A stretch of DNA of 64,000 bases from Chryseobacterium viscerum (lineage in GTDB: Bacteria; Bacteroidota; Bacteroidia; Flavobacteriales; Weeksellaceae), in NCBI RefSeq assembly GCF_002899945.2, contig NZ_PPEG02000003.1:62001-126000 (forward strand), read 5' to 3'. Positions 40,764 through 51,986 of this stretch are shown here, one piece after another; the first letter of the stretch is position 1; the number at the start of each line of letters is the position of its first letter. Below the pieces are notes generated by a model. The model was not told the origin of the DNA. It was given only the letters and a program-made list of their open reading frames with translations, and ran no database searches. The position numbers were made by a program, and so were the translations under genes.

Positions 40764-42103
40764 GATGGTTTGTTTTTATCGTTAAACTGAGAGTCGGTAG
40801 GATCGTAAAGCTTCGGTACCATTTGGATTTGTCTTTTTAAAAGAAAAACAAGAATCAATGATAAGGATATGAAAATAGCGGTAAAGAAGTAGAAAGAATA
40901 CTGTATTCCCGGCATGGGAGTAACGGCATCTACTGTTCTCATGATCCCGTAAATGATCCAGGGCTGCCTTCCCACTTCGGTAACCGTCCATCCGGCTTCC
41001 AGAGCGATATATCCGAAAGGAGTTGCTATTAAAAAGGTTTTTAATAACCAGTTTTTACTCAGCCATTCCTTTTTGAAGAAGAAGGCGTATAAATAAATAA
41101 CCCCGATACCAATCATCACCACTCCGAAGAAGATCATGATCTGAAAAGCATAATGAACAACTGCAATCGGAGGCCATTCATCTCTCGGGAAATCTTTAAG
41201 ACCCTTTACTTCAGCATTGAAATCATTACTCACCAGAAAGCTTAATACTTTAGGAATCTTAATGGCATATTTTATTTCTTCCTTTTCTTCATCAGGAATT
41301 CCACCAATGACAAAGGATGCGCCTTTTTCCGTTTCAAAGTGAGCTTCCATGGCTGCTAACTTAATAGGTTGTCTTTCTGCTACCGATTTTGCTGCAATAT
41401 CACCGCTTAAAGGTGCTCCAAATGCTCCAATCAAGGCAAAACCTACAGCAATTCTAAAAGCTTTGGTATGAAATTCAATATTTCTTTTTCGCATGATCAT
41501 AAAGGCATGTACACCGGCCACAGCAAATCCTGTCGCACAAAAAGCAGCCACAGTCATGTGAAGAGCCTGAGGAAACCATGCGTCATTCAGCATTGCTTTA
41601 ATGGGATCTATATTAAGATACTGTCCATTGATATAATCAAAACCGGTCGGAGAGTTCATCCATGAATTGGCGGCTACTACCAGAATTCCGGAAGCCAGTC
41701 CGCTCAGTCCTACAAGAAATCCACAGAACCAGTGAAACCATTTGTTGAATTTATCCCATCCATATAAAAAGAAGCCGATAGCAATCGCTTCAATGAAAAA
41801 AGCGGTTCCTTCAAGAGAAAAGGGCATTCCGAAAATAGGACCGGCATGTTTCATAAAACCAGGCCATAAAAGCCCCAGTTCAAAAGAAAGCATGGTTCCT
41901 GAAACAGCTCCGGTAGCAAAAAGGATAGCTACCCCTTTGCTCCATGCTTTTGTCAATCCTTTATATACTTCATTTTTGGTTTTTAGGTATTTCCAATGGG
42001 CAAAAGCCATCAGAAAAGGCATCACCATACCCACACAGGAGAATATGATATGAAAGCCCAGAGAAAGTGCCATCTGAGCGCGTGCTGCTATAAAATCATC
42101 CAT
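40760..42103 (-). CDS. cydA: Cytochrome bd ubiquinol oxidase subunit I
   Basis: This 447-residue heme-bearing subunit has nine or so membrane helices, the signature TEVGRQPWIIYGIMRT and the heme-binding N-terminal His region RAQMALSLGFHIIFSC. The Q-loop is of the short type, fitting a length of about 450. It oxidises menaquinol at high oxygen affinity. No separate CydX-like small ORF was recognised downstream of cydB. Confidence 0.96.
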   Translation of the reverse strand: MDDFIAARAQMALSLGFHIIFSCVGMVMPFLMAFAHWKYLKTKNEVYKGLTKAWSKGVAILFATGAVSGTMLSFELGLLWPGFMKHAGPIFGMPFSLEGTAFFIEAIAIGFFLYGWDKFNKWFHWFCGFLVGLSGLASGILVVAANSWMNSPTGFDYINGQYLNIDPIKAMLNDAWFPQALHMTVAAFCATGFAVAGVHAFMIMRKRNIEFHTKAFRIAVGFALIGAFGAPLSGDIAAKSVAERQPIKLAAMEAHFETEKGASFVIGGIPDEEKEEIKYAIKIPKVLSFLVSNDFNAEVKGLKDFPRDEWPPIAVVHYAFQIMIFFGVVMIGIGVIYLYAFFFKKEWLSKNWLLKTFLIATPFGYIALEAGWTVTEVGRQPWIIYGIMRTVDAVTPMPGIQYSFYFFTAIFISLSLILVFLLKRQIQMVPKLYDPTDSQFNDKNKPS

Positions 42104-42329
42104 AATATCAACTTTTCAGTAAATAAATTTACGCATAAATTATTGATGTTGAATATGATTTACAACAGTTGATATTTCAGCAATACATTTTAATTTTGAA
42201 TCTTTTATTGGCTTGTTATTCTTTATATTTTTACTAAGAAAACTCTACATTTTTTTGACACTTTTTAACTTTCATACGTCGAAAAAAATCACGATATTTG
42301 TAAGTCTTTGCATTAGGCAAATTTATTAA

Positions 42330-44270
<1,941 letters not shown>

Positions 44271-44290
44271 ACGTTTTTAAAAATATAATC

Positions 44291-44320
44291 AAAAAGCTTC
44301 TAATTATTTAGAAGCTTTTT
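44291..44320 (+). terminator. Terminator of gyrB
   Basis: A perfect 13-bp inverted repeat (44291-44303 with 44308-44320, AAAAAGCTTCTAA) is followed by T residues. Confidence 0.85.
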
Positions 44321-44321
44321 T

Positions 44322-44329
44322 TATATTTG
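44322..44329 (+). promoter_or_regulatory. -7 element of the DUF5684-type gene
   Basis: TATATTTG begins one base after the gyrB terminator stem and lies 22 bases upstream of the ATG at 44352. Confidence 0.65.
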
Positions 44330-44351
44330 GGCAAACCAAAAAAACAATAAT

Positions 44352-44774
44352 ATGTTAACTCTTTTACAAACAGACCCTTACAATGGGGCAGATGCAGTGT
44401 CTGGCGCAGCCGCTGCAGGATTAGGACTCGGAACCATGTTCTTCGGCCTATTATGCTATATATTCTATGGATATTGCATATACAAAATTTTTCAGAAAGC
44501 AGGAAGACAGGATGCCTGGGCCGCCTTTATTCCGATTTATAATACAATAGTATTGTTGGAGATTGTGAAAAAACCAATATGGTGGATCATTCTTTTCTTT
44601 ATTCCACTAGTGAATATTTATGCATGCTGGGTAGTATATGACAGACTTGCCAAAGGTTTTGCTAAAGAAACTCCTCTGTACACTATTTTAATACTCTTGT
44701 TCGGATTTATTTTTATTCCTGTATTGGGGCTTGGAAGTGATCCTTATGATAGTAAATTGGTTCCAAATGATTAA
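44352..44774 (+). CDS. DUF5684-type small membrane protein
   Basis: This 140-residue membrane protein has about three or four hydrophobic segments. It has the diagnostic YCIYKIFQKAGRQDAWAAFIP stretch of DUF5684, in which a conserved K.G...WaalIP.YN motif sits between membrane helices. Similar sequences occur beside signal peptidase I in other species, but no enzyme motif is present here. It is monocistronic between two terminators. Function unknown. Confidence 0.8.
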   Translation: MLTLLQTDPYNGADAVSGAAAAGLGLGTMFFGLLCYIFYGYCIYKIFQKAGRQDAWAAFIPIYNTIVLLEIVKKPIWWIILFFIPLVNIYACWVVYDRLAKGFAKETPLYTILILLFGFIFIPVLGLGSDPYDSKLVPND

Positions 44775-44787
44775 AAAGAAAAAACTT

Positions 44788-44811
44788 AAAGACTCCAGAA
44801 ATGGAGTCTTT
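44788..44811 (+). terminator. Terminator of the DUF5684-type gene
   Basis: AAAGACTCCA (44788-44797) pairs with TGGAGTCTTT (44802-44811), followed by a T-run. Confidence 0.88.
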
Positions 44812-44833
44812 TTTTATTAATAACCCTTTTGGG

Positions 44834-44875
44834 CTGTAGAATTAATTGTATCCGTCTTTATTATTAATTCTACAG
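44834..44875. other. Perfect inverted repeat of unknown role
   Basis: CTGTAGAATTAAT (44834-44846) repeats inverted at 44863-44875 with a 16-base loop. There is no U-tract or open frame. It could be an operator, a recombination site end or part of an element remnant. Confidence 0.4.
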
Positions 44876-44913
44876 GTTCAGAATTATAGGGATTGTATTT
44901 TATTCTAAATTTG

Positions 44914-45117
44914 AGGCGCAGACAATATGAGGCGTATCGCTTCATGATACAGAATAAATACATTTTCTAAGATAGAATGAGTTTAGATATTCTGTTTTTA
45001 ACTTTTCAGAATTTGATGATGAAAAGTTGATAATGTGTTCATATCCTTATAGGTACATTTAAGACAGTACTTTTTAAGTATTAGTTTAAAGGCTTCACCC
45101 GTTGAAGCCTTTTATAT
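44914..45117 (+). ncRNA. Candidate small RNA ending in an orphan terminator
   Basis: A -7-like TAAATTTG (44906-44913) precedes ~200 bases with no reading frame. Three hairpins are present: GTATC/GATAC (44934-44950), a perfect 9-bp AACTTTTCA/TGAAAAGTT (45000-45028) and the terminator AAAGGCTTCA/TGAAGCCTTT (45088-45112) with a T-run. No gene upstream needs this terminator, since the previous one ends at 44811. A transcribed small RNA is the simplest reading, but a good -33 element was not seen. Confidence 0.45.
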
Positions 45118-45144
45118 TTTTTTTAACAGTTATTAAGATTTTCT

Positions 45145-45152
45145 TATTTTTG
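45145..45152 (+). promoter_or_regulatory. -7 element of the DUF3857 gene pair
   Basis: TATTTTTG lies 15 bases before the ATG at 45168 and just after the orphan terminator. It falls inside the longest frame (from 45102), which supports the later start. Confidence 0.65.
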
Positions 45153-45167
45153 CTTAATTTTAATACT

Positions 45168-47060
45168 ATGATGAAAATACTAATCCTTGGAGCTCTCTCT
45201 GCTGCCTCATTCTATTTTGCACAAAGCTATCCTGCTTCTGCAATTCCTGAGAATTTAAAGAAAAATGCTAATGTTGTTATACGAAAGGATTTCACGACGG
45301 TTCAGATCAATAAACGTGATGAAATAAAATACCAGTATAACACGGTCACTACAGTTTTAAATAAAGACGGTAATGACGAGGCGGTTGCTTATATTCCTTA
45401 TGATAAGTCAAAAAGCATTTCGAATATAAAAGTTACTATTTACGATGAAGCCGGGAAAAAAATTAAAAGTGTGTCAAAGTCTGATTTTAAAGATATGGCC
45501 AACAATTCCCAAGGGGTCTTTTATTCTGATAACAGAATATTGCTTTATTCCTATACACCGGCTCAATACCCCTATACTGTTGAGTTTTCTTATGAAGCAG
45601 AAGATGAAGATACTGTTTTTATCCCACGTTTTGTCCCTTTTACTTCCACTAAAACATCTTTGGAAGAAGCACAGTTTAAAATCATAAACACTTCAGGAAT
45701 TGAGCTTAGATCTAAGATTTATCCTTCAAAATACAATTACACCTCTGTTATAGAAAGTGGGAGTGGAAACGATAAAACATACTCATACAAAAATGTACCT
45801 GCCATTGATGATGCTTTTATGATCCCACAACCTGTTAAAATTTTACCTTCAGTCAACTTTGCACTGGCGAGATTTAATCTGGCAGGGAAAGAAGGAACTT
45901 TAAATAACTGGACAGATTTCGGAACCTGGATTTATAATGATCTTCTGATCCCTGTTTCAGCATCTACTCCTGCTATCAAAGCGGAAGTTACCTCTTTACA
46001 GCTGCAGGGATCTGTGGAGGATAAAGTAAAGAAGATTTATCAGTATATGCAGAACAAGACCCGATATATAGCGGTGTCATTAGGGATAGGCGGCTGGCAG
46101 CCCATGATGCCGGATGAGGTTCAGAAAAAAGGGTATGGAGACTGCAAAGGACTTACGAATTATATGAAAATCCTTTTGAACGAAGCAGGAATTCCTTCTA
46201 ATTATTGTATTATCAATTCCGGACGTTCACAGGTTTCCTTTGATCCGGAATTTCCTTCTATGGGGGGAAATCACATCATCTTGATGGTTCCGACTGAAAA
46301 AGGGAATATCTGGCTTGAAAATACCTCTCAACAAATAGCTTTTAACCATTTAAGTTACAGTACAACCGATAGGAATGTACTTGCTGTGACCCCAAAGGGA
46401 ATCGAACTCATCAATACACCTGTTTATAAAGCAGAGCAGAATAAAGAGAAGCAGGTATTGAGAGTGAATCTTAATGAGGATAATAGTATTACAGGGGCTG
46501 GTAATTTTTCTTACACAGGAAATCAGTATGATTATAATCTGAGGTTTGTCAATCTTAATCCCAAAGAAAAAAATGATGCAGTGAAATTGAATTTTGACAT
46601 TTTAAACTTTGAAAAAGTGGAAATGAAAAACTTCAACAATGATAAAGATAATGCTGTCATTACCTATGATTTAGACTTTAAAACCAATAATTTCTCTAAA
46701 AAAGCCGGAAACAGCCTTTTGTTCAGATCGGTTCCTATTTTTTCTGATGTTATTTATAAAGCGGACGAAAATCGTGAACTTCCTTTTGAGGTCAACATGT
46801 CTTATGAAGATGAATATGAAATTGCTTTTGTCCTTCCTTTAGGCTATAAAGTAGATGAAACTCCTGATAATTCCAGTATTACTTCTGAATTTGGATCCTA
46901 TAAGCTAAGTTTTGTTAAAAGTGAAGACGGGGTAAAAGTGATCAGAAAGATGCAGATTAACAAAGGATTGTATCCAAAAGAGAAATATAACGAGTACATA
47001 AGTTTCAGAAAAAAAATTCTGAATATGGATAATTCAAAAATTTTAATAACAAAAATATAA
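45168..47060 (+). CDS. DUF3857/transglutaminase-like exported protein
   Basis: This 630-residue protein has a signal peptide (MMKILILGALSAASFYFAQS) and an N-terminal DUF3857 beta domain (to about residue 250). A transglutaminase-like domain follows, keeping the Cys in KKGYGDCKGLTNYMKILL and a His in GGNHIILMVP. A C-terminal DUF2569/3858-like beta region follows. Such proteins are periplasmic; their substrate is unknown. It is followed after 2 bases by a homologous gene. Start chosen because the promoter and a terminator lie inside the longer frame. Confidence 0.85.
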   Translation: MMKILILGALSAASFYFAQSYPASAIPENLKKNANVVIRKDFTTVQINKRDEIKYQYNTVTTVLNKDGNDEAVAYIPYDKSKSISNIKVTIYDEAGKKIKSVSKSDFKDMANNSQGVFYSDNRILLYSYTPAQYPYTVEFSYEAEDEDTVFIPRFVPFTSTKTSLEEAQFKIINTSGIELRSKIYPSKYNYTSVIESGSGNDKTYSYKNVPAIDDAFMIPQPVKILPSVNFALARFNLAGKEGTLNNWTDFGTWIYNDLLIPVSASTPAIKAEVTSLQLQGSVEDKVKKIYQYMQNKTRYIAVSLGIGGWQPMMPDEVQKKGYGDCKGLTNYMKILLNEAGIPSNYCIINSGRSQVSFDPEFPSMGGNHIILMVPTEKGNIWLENTSQQIAFNHLSYSTTDRNVLAVTPKGIELINTPVYKAEQNKEKQVLRVNLNEDNSITGAGNFSYTGNQYDYNLRFVNLNPKEKNDAVKLNFDILNFEKVEMKNFNNDKDNAVITYDLDFKTNNFSKKAGNSLLFRSVPIFSDVIYKADENRELPFEVNMSYEDEYEIAFVLPLGYKVDETPDNSSITSEFGSYKLSFVKSEDGVKVIRKMQINKGLYPKEKYNEYISFRKKILNMDNSKILITKI

Positions 47061-47062
47061 CC

Positions 47063-48997
47063 ATGAAAAAAATAATAGTATTGCTTCTTTGCTCTGCCAG
47101 TGCAATATTGATCAATGCGCAGAAGAAATATGAATTTCTGAATCCACCTAAATTTAATGATGCAGATCTGTCTAAAGCAAAATCTTTATTGGATGAAAAT
47201 GCACCTGCCGAGATTTTGTATAAATCTGCTTATTTTATGGTAGATGCAAGCACAGGGAATCTGCACAAAAAATACTTTTACAGAGTTAAGATTTATGATA
47301 AAGATAAAGCGGAAGATTGGTTGAATCTTGAAATTCCTATTTATAATGTGGGGAGCAATAGAGAATCACTAGGCAAGTTCAAGGCTTTTACTTACAATCT
47401 TGAAAATGGGAGTGCAGTTCCTGTAAAAGTGGAAAAGAGTTCTCAGTACAAAAGTAAAGAGAATAAATATGTTACCCTGACGAAATTTGCTTTTCCCAAT
47501 GTGAAGAATGGGTCTATTTTAGAATATCAGTATGAAATCATATCACCCTTCCGTTTTATTATTCCGGAAGTGTTGATAGAGTCCGATACCCCTTCACTGA
47601 ATACTGAATACGTTTTGGATGCGCCGATCAACATGTCTTATAATGTAAACTATACCGGAGAAATGATGCCTAAACACAAAGAGGTTGAAGAGAGAAACCT
47701 GTATGGCGCTCAGTATAAAACATACCGATTTGCCTATGAAAATGTAAAAGGCTTTAAAACTGAAAAATTTGTACGAAATGATAGAAATTTTAGAACAAAA
47801 ATAGGCGCAGAACTTAATTCTACCAATTTCGGAGAACTCAAACTCTATTCATCATCATGGGATCAAATTGGGAAAAGACTTTATGAGAATGAAGACTTTG
47901 GAGAACAATTGAAGAAAACAAAATTAGCTAAAGAAAATATGCCGACAGGAGTTTCAGAAATGAAAACTGATCTTGAAAAGGCAAATGCTATTTTTTCATA
48001 CGTTCAGAAGACATTTACCTGGAATAAAGACAGAGGAGTTTATACTGAGGATGGTATCAAAAAACTTTTAGAAACGAAGGTCGGAAATGCCGCAGAAATT
48101 AATCTTTTTCTGGTAATGATGCTTCGTGAAGCAGGTCTTAAAGCAGATCCGCTGGTTATTTCTACAGTAGAAAACGGTGTGATCAATCTGGTGTCACCTA
48201 ATATTTCCAATATGAATTTTGTATTGGCTGCGATCAGTCTTAATGACCAGTTTCATATTTATGATGCAACTTCCAAGCAGTCTTCATTGGATGAAATCCC
48301 TCTTAAGAACTGGAACCAATTTGGTATTCTTGTGACAAAGGGTAAATCGTTACAGATTCAGATGACCAATACAAAATCAAGCAATACTTTCCTTACAGCC
48401 AATGCTAAAATCAATGATGATGGAAGCATTTCCGGAACCTATTCTGATAAAGATACTGGTGCTTATGCGATGTATGCCAAAGATAACTATGATGATAATG
48501 CTGAGAAATATAAAAAACAGTATAAGGAAAATTTCTCAATGGACTTCACGGATATCAATTCAAAAGTATTGGAAAATGGTGAATTTGAAAGCAGTATGAA
48601 ATTCTCTTCATCAAATCTAATTGATAGAGTAGGAAAGAAAATGATCATCAATCCAATGTTGTTCTTAAACAAGAGTTCTAATGAATTTGATCAGGTTGAA
48701 GCCAGAAAATATCCTATTGATTTCGGATCGCCTATTACCAAAGTGAAAAAGGTTATTCTTGAAATTCCTGAAGGATATACCATTGAAGAGATGCCTAAAT
48801 CTAAAAAGATCGTCACAGAAGATAAAGAAATAGCATATACCTATTCTGTGGAGCAAAAAGGAAATAAACTAGAGGTTACTACCACGACAAAAATTAGCAG
48901 TTCAGATTATCCTAAAGAATATTATCCTGCATTTAAACAAATCTGGGGAGTTGCTTCAAAATTTGAAAATCAGGTGATCAGCCTTGTTAAAAAGTAA
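47063..48997 (+). CDS. DUF3857/transglutaminase-like protein lacking the catalytic Cys
   Basis: This 644-residue exported protein (signal peptide ending ILINAQ) has the same three-part layout as its upstream neighbour: DUF3857, transglutaminase-like and C-terminal beta domain. At the place of the catalytic Cys the sequence is KVGNAAEINLFLVMML. Related proteins have a Cys there (G.C.E.N), so this one is probably non-catalytic. The pair may form a complex with one active and one inactive member. Confidence 0.82.
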   Translation: MKKIIVLLLCSASAILINAQKKYEFLNPPKFNDADLSKAKSLLDENAPAEILYKSAYFMVDASTGNLHKKYFYRVKIYDKDKAEDWLNLEIPIYNVGSNRESLGKFKAFTYNLENGSAVPVKVEKSSQYKSKENKYVTLTKFAFPNVKNGSILEYQYEIISPFRFIIPEVLIESDTPSLNTEYVLDAPINMSYNVNYTGEMMPKHKEVEERNLYGAQYKTYRFAYENVKGFKTEKFVRNDRNFRTKIGAELNSTNFGELKLYSSSWDQIGKRLYENEDFGEQLKKTKLAKENMPTGVSEMKTDLEKANAIFSYVQKTFTWNKDRGVYTEDGIKKLLETKVGNAAEINLFLVMMLREAGLKADPLVISTVENGVINLVSPNISNMNFVLAAISLNDQFHIYDATSKQSSLDEIPLKNWNQFGILVTKGKSLQIQMTNTKSSNTFLTANAKINDDGSISGTYSDKDTGAYAMYAKDNYDDNAEKYKKQYKENFSMDFTDINSKVLENGEFESSMKFSSSNLIDRVGKKMIINPMLFLNKSSNEFDQVEARKYPIDFGSPITKVKKVILEIPEGYTIEEMPKSKKIVTEDKEIAYTYSVEQKGNKLEVTTTTKISSSDYPKEYYPAFKQIWGVASKFENQVISLVKK

Positions 48998-49045
48998 TTT
49001 TTAAGGTAACTTAAACAAAACTTAATATAAAAAAATAAAGTTTTT

Positions 49046-49076
49046 CAAAAACCATTCATCTTTTGAATGGTTTTTG
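49046..49076 (+). terminator. Terminator of the DUF3857 pair
   Basis: A perfect 13-bp repeat CAAAAACCATTCA (49046-49058) pairs with 49064-49076, with a U-rich 3' arm. It lies inside the longest frame of the following gene and fixes that gene's start downstream. Confidence 0.85.
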
Positions 49077-49102
49077 TATTTGTTATCCCAAAAATTACAA
49101 TT

Positions 49103-49927
49103 ATGAAAAACACGATTGCTGTTATAGCATTGTCTTCTTTCTTAGCGATAACTGCCTGCAAAAAAAATGAAAAGACAGCACCAGCAGAAAAAACCGAAAA
49201 TAAAACATCCGAAGAATTTGTGGTAGACTCTGTGAAAGTAAACGATTCTACAATGATTACAGACTCTTTAAAAGTTTCTTTCACCTCAAAACTATTGGTT
49301 TTCCCTGCTTTAAAAGATAAGAAGCTACTAGACAGTATCTATTTTCAGAATGATAAAATCAAAGACTTTTCCAAAACCGGACTTCAGACCTATCTTGATA
49401 AATCAAAAAATGATTATTTCAGTTCTATGAAAAATGATAATAAAGAATGGGTTTCAGACGTTACTTATGCGCAAAATTGGTATTCAAGCTCACACATGAA
49501 TCTGATTTCCAATACAAACGGCTATATGCATATTCAATATGTAGGAAGCGGATATGAAGGAGGAGCTCATGATAATTATGGTTTTTCAGAAAGAGTTTTT
49601 GATCTTAAAAACAGCAAAAAACTAGAATTGAAAGATATTACTTCAATGCCTAAAAATAAGATTGAAGCCATTCTGATGAAAAATATCGATAAAATTAACA
49701 GCGGAACAATGGATGGTGACGGAGGAGTGAAAAACTCAGAAATGCTTCTTGTTGAGAAAATTCCGGCGTCTGATAATTTTTATTTTGATAACAAGAATCT
49801 GTATTTTCATTACAGTCCTTACGAAATTGCCGCTTTTGCAGCAGGTGATATCACGATTCCTATTTCTTGGGAAGACCTTAAAGGCACAATAAATGCAGAA
49901 TTTAAAGAAAGAATGAAAATTAAGTGA
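49103..49927 (+). CDS. DUF3298 (RsiV-like) lipoprotein
   Basis: This 274-residue lipoprotein has its Cys in AITACKKNE. The mature part has a low-complexity Lys/Glu/Thr linker and then a DUF4163/DUF3298 module. This includes HIQYVGSGYEGGAHDNYGF and the C-terminal LYFHYSPYEIAAFAAGDITIPISW typical of the RsiV ectodomain. RsiV binds lysozyme in Bacillus. Stand-alone lipoprotein forms such as this are common in Bacteroidota and may be lysozyme or peptidoglycan-related binders. Confidence 0.85.
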   Translation: MKNTIAVIALSSFLAITACKKNEKTAPAEKTENKTSEEFVVDSVKVNDSTMITDSLKVSFTSKLLVFPALKDKKLLDSIYFQNDKIKDFSKTGLQTYLDKSKNDYFSSMKNDNKEWVSDVTYAQNWYSSSHMNLISNTNGYMHIQYVGSGYEGGAHDNYGFSERVFDLKNSKKLELKDITSMPKNKIEAILMKNIDKINSGTMDGDGGVKNSEMLLVEKIPASDNFYFDNKNLYFHYSPYEIAAFAAGDITIPISWEDLKGTINAEFKERMKIK

Positions 49928-49930
49928 ATT

Positions 49931-49957
49931 AATGCTTCCAGTTCAGGAAGCATTTTT
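49931..49957 (+). terminator. Terminator of the DUF3298 lipoprotein gene
   Basis: AATGCTTCC (49931-49939) pairs with GGAAGCATT (49946-49954), followed by T residues that run directly into the next promoter. Confidence 0.85.
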
Positions 49958-49965
49958 TAATTTTG
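49958..49965 (+). promoter_or_regulatory. -7 element giving a probably leaderless lipid-kinase mRNA
   Basis: TAATTTTG ends 5 bases before the ATG at 49971, directly after the terminator, so transcription should begin at about the start codon. Confidence 0.6.
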
Positions 49966-49970
49966 CGGTA

Positions 49971-50822
49971 ATGGAAAAAGTAGCTTTTATTATCAATCCT
50001 TTTTCGGCCAAAAAGAACTATCAGCCGTTTTTGAACGAACTTAAAACAAAGGTTAATAATCCCTTGTATTATGTATCAGAATCTATTCTGGGAACAGATG
50101 AGTTTATTCAGGCCCATTTCGAAGAGGTGGATATCTTTGTAGCAATTGGGGGGGACGGAACAATCTCTACCATAGCTAGAAACCTTATTAATACAGAAAA
50201 AATTCTGGCTATTTTTCCGGCAGGTTCAGGAAACGGATTTTCCAATGAAACCCGCTTCAGCAAAAACCTTGATGAACTTTTAGAAAAAATAAAAACAAAA
50301 AACTCCAGAAAGATTGATACGTTTACTGTAAATGACAAGCTTTCTATCAATGTTTCAGGGACGGGCTTCGATGGTAAAGTGGTCAAGGAATTTGAAAAAA
50401 CGAGTCGTGGGTTCAAAAACTATATCAAAGTTTCCCTGAAGACCTTCTTCAATTATAGGCCGATCAAGGTGAAGTTTACTGATGAAGAATACCAGCAGTA
50501 TAATGGCCGTTATCTGATGTTGAACATTGCCAATACCCGCCAGTTTGGTAATAATGCTTACATTGCTCCCAAAGCAAGTAAAAGTGACGGACTGGTTGAT
50601 ATGGTGTTGGTGAAAAAATTCCCGCTGACCTATTCTGCACTGTTTGCTTTCAGGATGTTTACTAAAAGGCTGAAAGATGATGAATATGTTACTTATCTTC
50701 CGGTTTCTGAAATATCATTTAAAGTCAATACCAAAAACTGGCATCTTGATGGGGAATTCAATAAGATCAAATCACCCATCCACGTTAAGGTACAACCCGC
50801 CAGTTTGAATATTCTGATATAA
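49971..50822 (+). CDS. Diacylglycerol kinase-family lipid kinase
   Basis: This 283-residue cytosolic kinase of the DgkB/YegS type has the start MEKVAFIINPFSAKKNY, the nucleotide loop VAIGGDGTISTIARNL and FPAGSGNGFSNETRF. The catalytic region follows (SGTGFDGKVVKEFE, KASKSDGLVDMVLV), and WHLDGEFNK lies near the end. It phosphorylates diacylglycerol or a related lipid. A 13-residue upstream extension in the longer frame overlaps the preceding terminator, so the later start was used. Confidence 0.9.
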   Translation: MEKVAFIINPFSAKKNYQPFLNELKTKVNNPLYYVSESILGTDEFIQAHFEEVDIFVAIGGDGTISTIARNLINTEKILAIFPAGSGNGFSNETRFSKNLDELLEKIKTKNSRKIDTFTVNDKLSINVSGTGFDGKVVKEFEKTSRGFKNYIKVSLKTFFNYRPIKVKFTDEEYQQYNGRYLMLNIANTRQFGNNAYIAPKASKSDGLVDMVLVKKFPLTYSALFAFRMFTKRLKDDEYVTYLPVSEISFKVNTKNWHLDGEFNKIKSPIHVKVQPASLNILI

Positions 50823-50860
50823 TTTGTAATACTCCGTAATGAGTTTTTAATTGAGCCTTT

Positions 50861-51325
50861 TTATTTTTGCTCTTTCCTCATCGCAAGTCCACAAAATAAA
50901 ATTGCCAGGATTGCTAAGAATGTTCTTAGGCTATGTATTATTTCCCATCTTTTTAATTCTCCGGCAACATGTTCTATTGGTATATTTTTAGACGCCATAG
51001 CTGCATTAGCGGGCATGAAATAGGCAAAGAACATGATTAAAATAATTACATTACAAATCAGGTTAGCGAGCCAGATATTTTGGGTTGTAAGCCTTTGCTT
51101 ATAGGCAATGATATACATTGATATTGAAATTATTAATGGTACAGCTTCAAGAGGCAGCATGGTTAATCCCACCGATTTAGAGTTGAGTGAAAACCAAGTT
51201 AAAAAATCTTCAGCACCTATTTTTTGCCAAAAAGGAATCAACACAAATAATATCACCGTGCATCCTCCTACAAAAAGGGAATGTGTGATCAAAGAAAGTA
51301 ATGGTAAGGATGTGTATTTTTTCAT
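50861..51325 (-). CDS. DUF1772-like membrane protein
   Basis: This 154-residue protein has four predicted membrane segments and a C-terminal LKRWEIIHSLRTFLAILAIL, the W...H..R pattern of DUF1772/anthrone-oxygenase-like proteins. The family is poorly characterised and some members are linked to polyketide or redox steps. It follows the cytochrome b561-like gene by 12 bases on the same strand, suggesting a joint membrane redox function. Confidence 0.72.
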   Translation of the reverse strand: MKKYTSLPLLSLITHSLFVGGCTVILFVLIPFWQKIGAEDFLTWFSLNSKSVGLTMLPLEAVPLIISISMYIIAYKQRLTTQNIWLANLICNVIILIMFFAYFMPANAAMASKNIPIEHVAGELKRWEIIHSLRTFLAILAILFCGLAMRKEQK

Positions 51326-51337
51326 AGGATTAAATTT

Positions 51338-51871
51338 TTAAGGTAAAATTCTCTTTAATGTATTTTCTTTATTTTTCAAGTAGTGCGTAACAACCCCTCC
51401 AATGTGTACGATCAATAAAACGATCAATAATATCGCTAATGCTCTGTGGGTAATGAGTGGAGGAGTATCCAGTTTTTTTGGTAAAAGGGAAGCTTCCGAA
51501 TTTTGTATAGCTTCTGTAAGATTGCTTGTTATAAGAGTTGTTATACCTGATAAACACAAGAAGATGAGTAGGTAATAAAAAGAACTTTCTATCCATACTA
51601 CCAATTTATTATGAAAAGAGCTTCCCGTTTCTAACTTTGATGGCCTTTGATTTCGAAAGAAAAATAAAATTCGAATTAAGGTAAGTACAAAAATCAAAAT
51701 ACCGAAAAGAGTGTGTACCCTCAACAAATTGAGTCTCATTTCTGCTTTCATTTCCTGCATGAGAAATCCTGTGGGTAACAATAAAATAATTAGAACTAAG
51801 CTTATCCAGTGTATGATAATAGTTCCTTTGCTGTACTTTTCAGAAAGGTTGTTTTTAATAATTTTTTTCAT
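51338..51871 (-). CDS. Cytochrome b561-like membrane protein
   Basis: This 177-residue di-heme cytochrome b (CybB/b561 bacterial type) has four membrane helices. Candidate heme ligands are His in KGTIIIHWISLVL, His in LLRVHTLFGILIF and the pair in THRALAILLIVLLIVHIGG. It passes electrons across the membrane, for example to quinones. It is upstream of and probably co-transcribed with the DUF1772-like gene. The divergent AraC regulator nearby may respond to the same signal. Confidence 0.85.
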   Translation of the reverse strand: MKKIIKNNLSEKYSKGTIIIHWISLVLIILLLPTGFLMQEMKAEMRLNLLRVHTLFGILIFVLTLIRILFFFRNQRPSKLETGSSFHNKLVVWIESSFYYLLIFLCLSGITTLITSNLTEAIQNSEASLLPKKLDTPPLITHRALAILLIVLLIVHIGGVVTHYLKNKENTLKRILP

Positions 51872-51986
51872 CTTTATACTTTTTCGTCTATAATTTCCCG
51901 ATAACTTTCTTGTCTCATAGTGGCTCTATGACTGATATTAAAAGTTATATTTTACTTGTATGACGAAAGTATAAATAGTATAAAAG

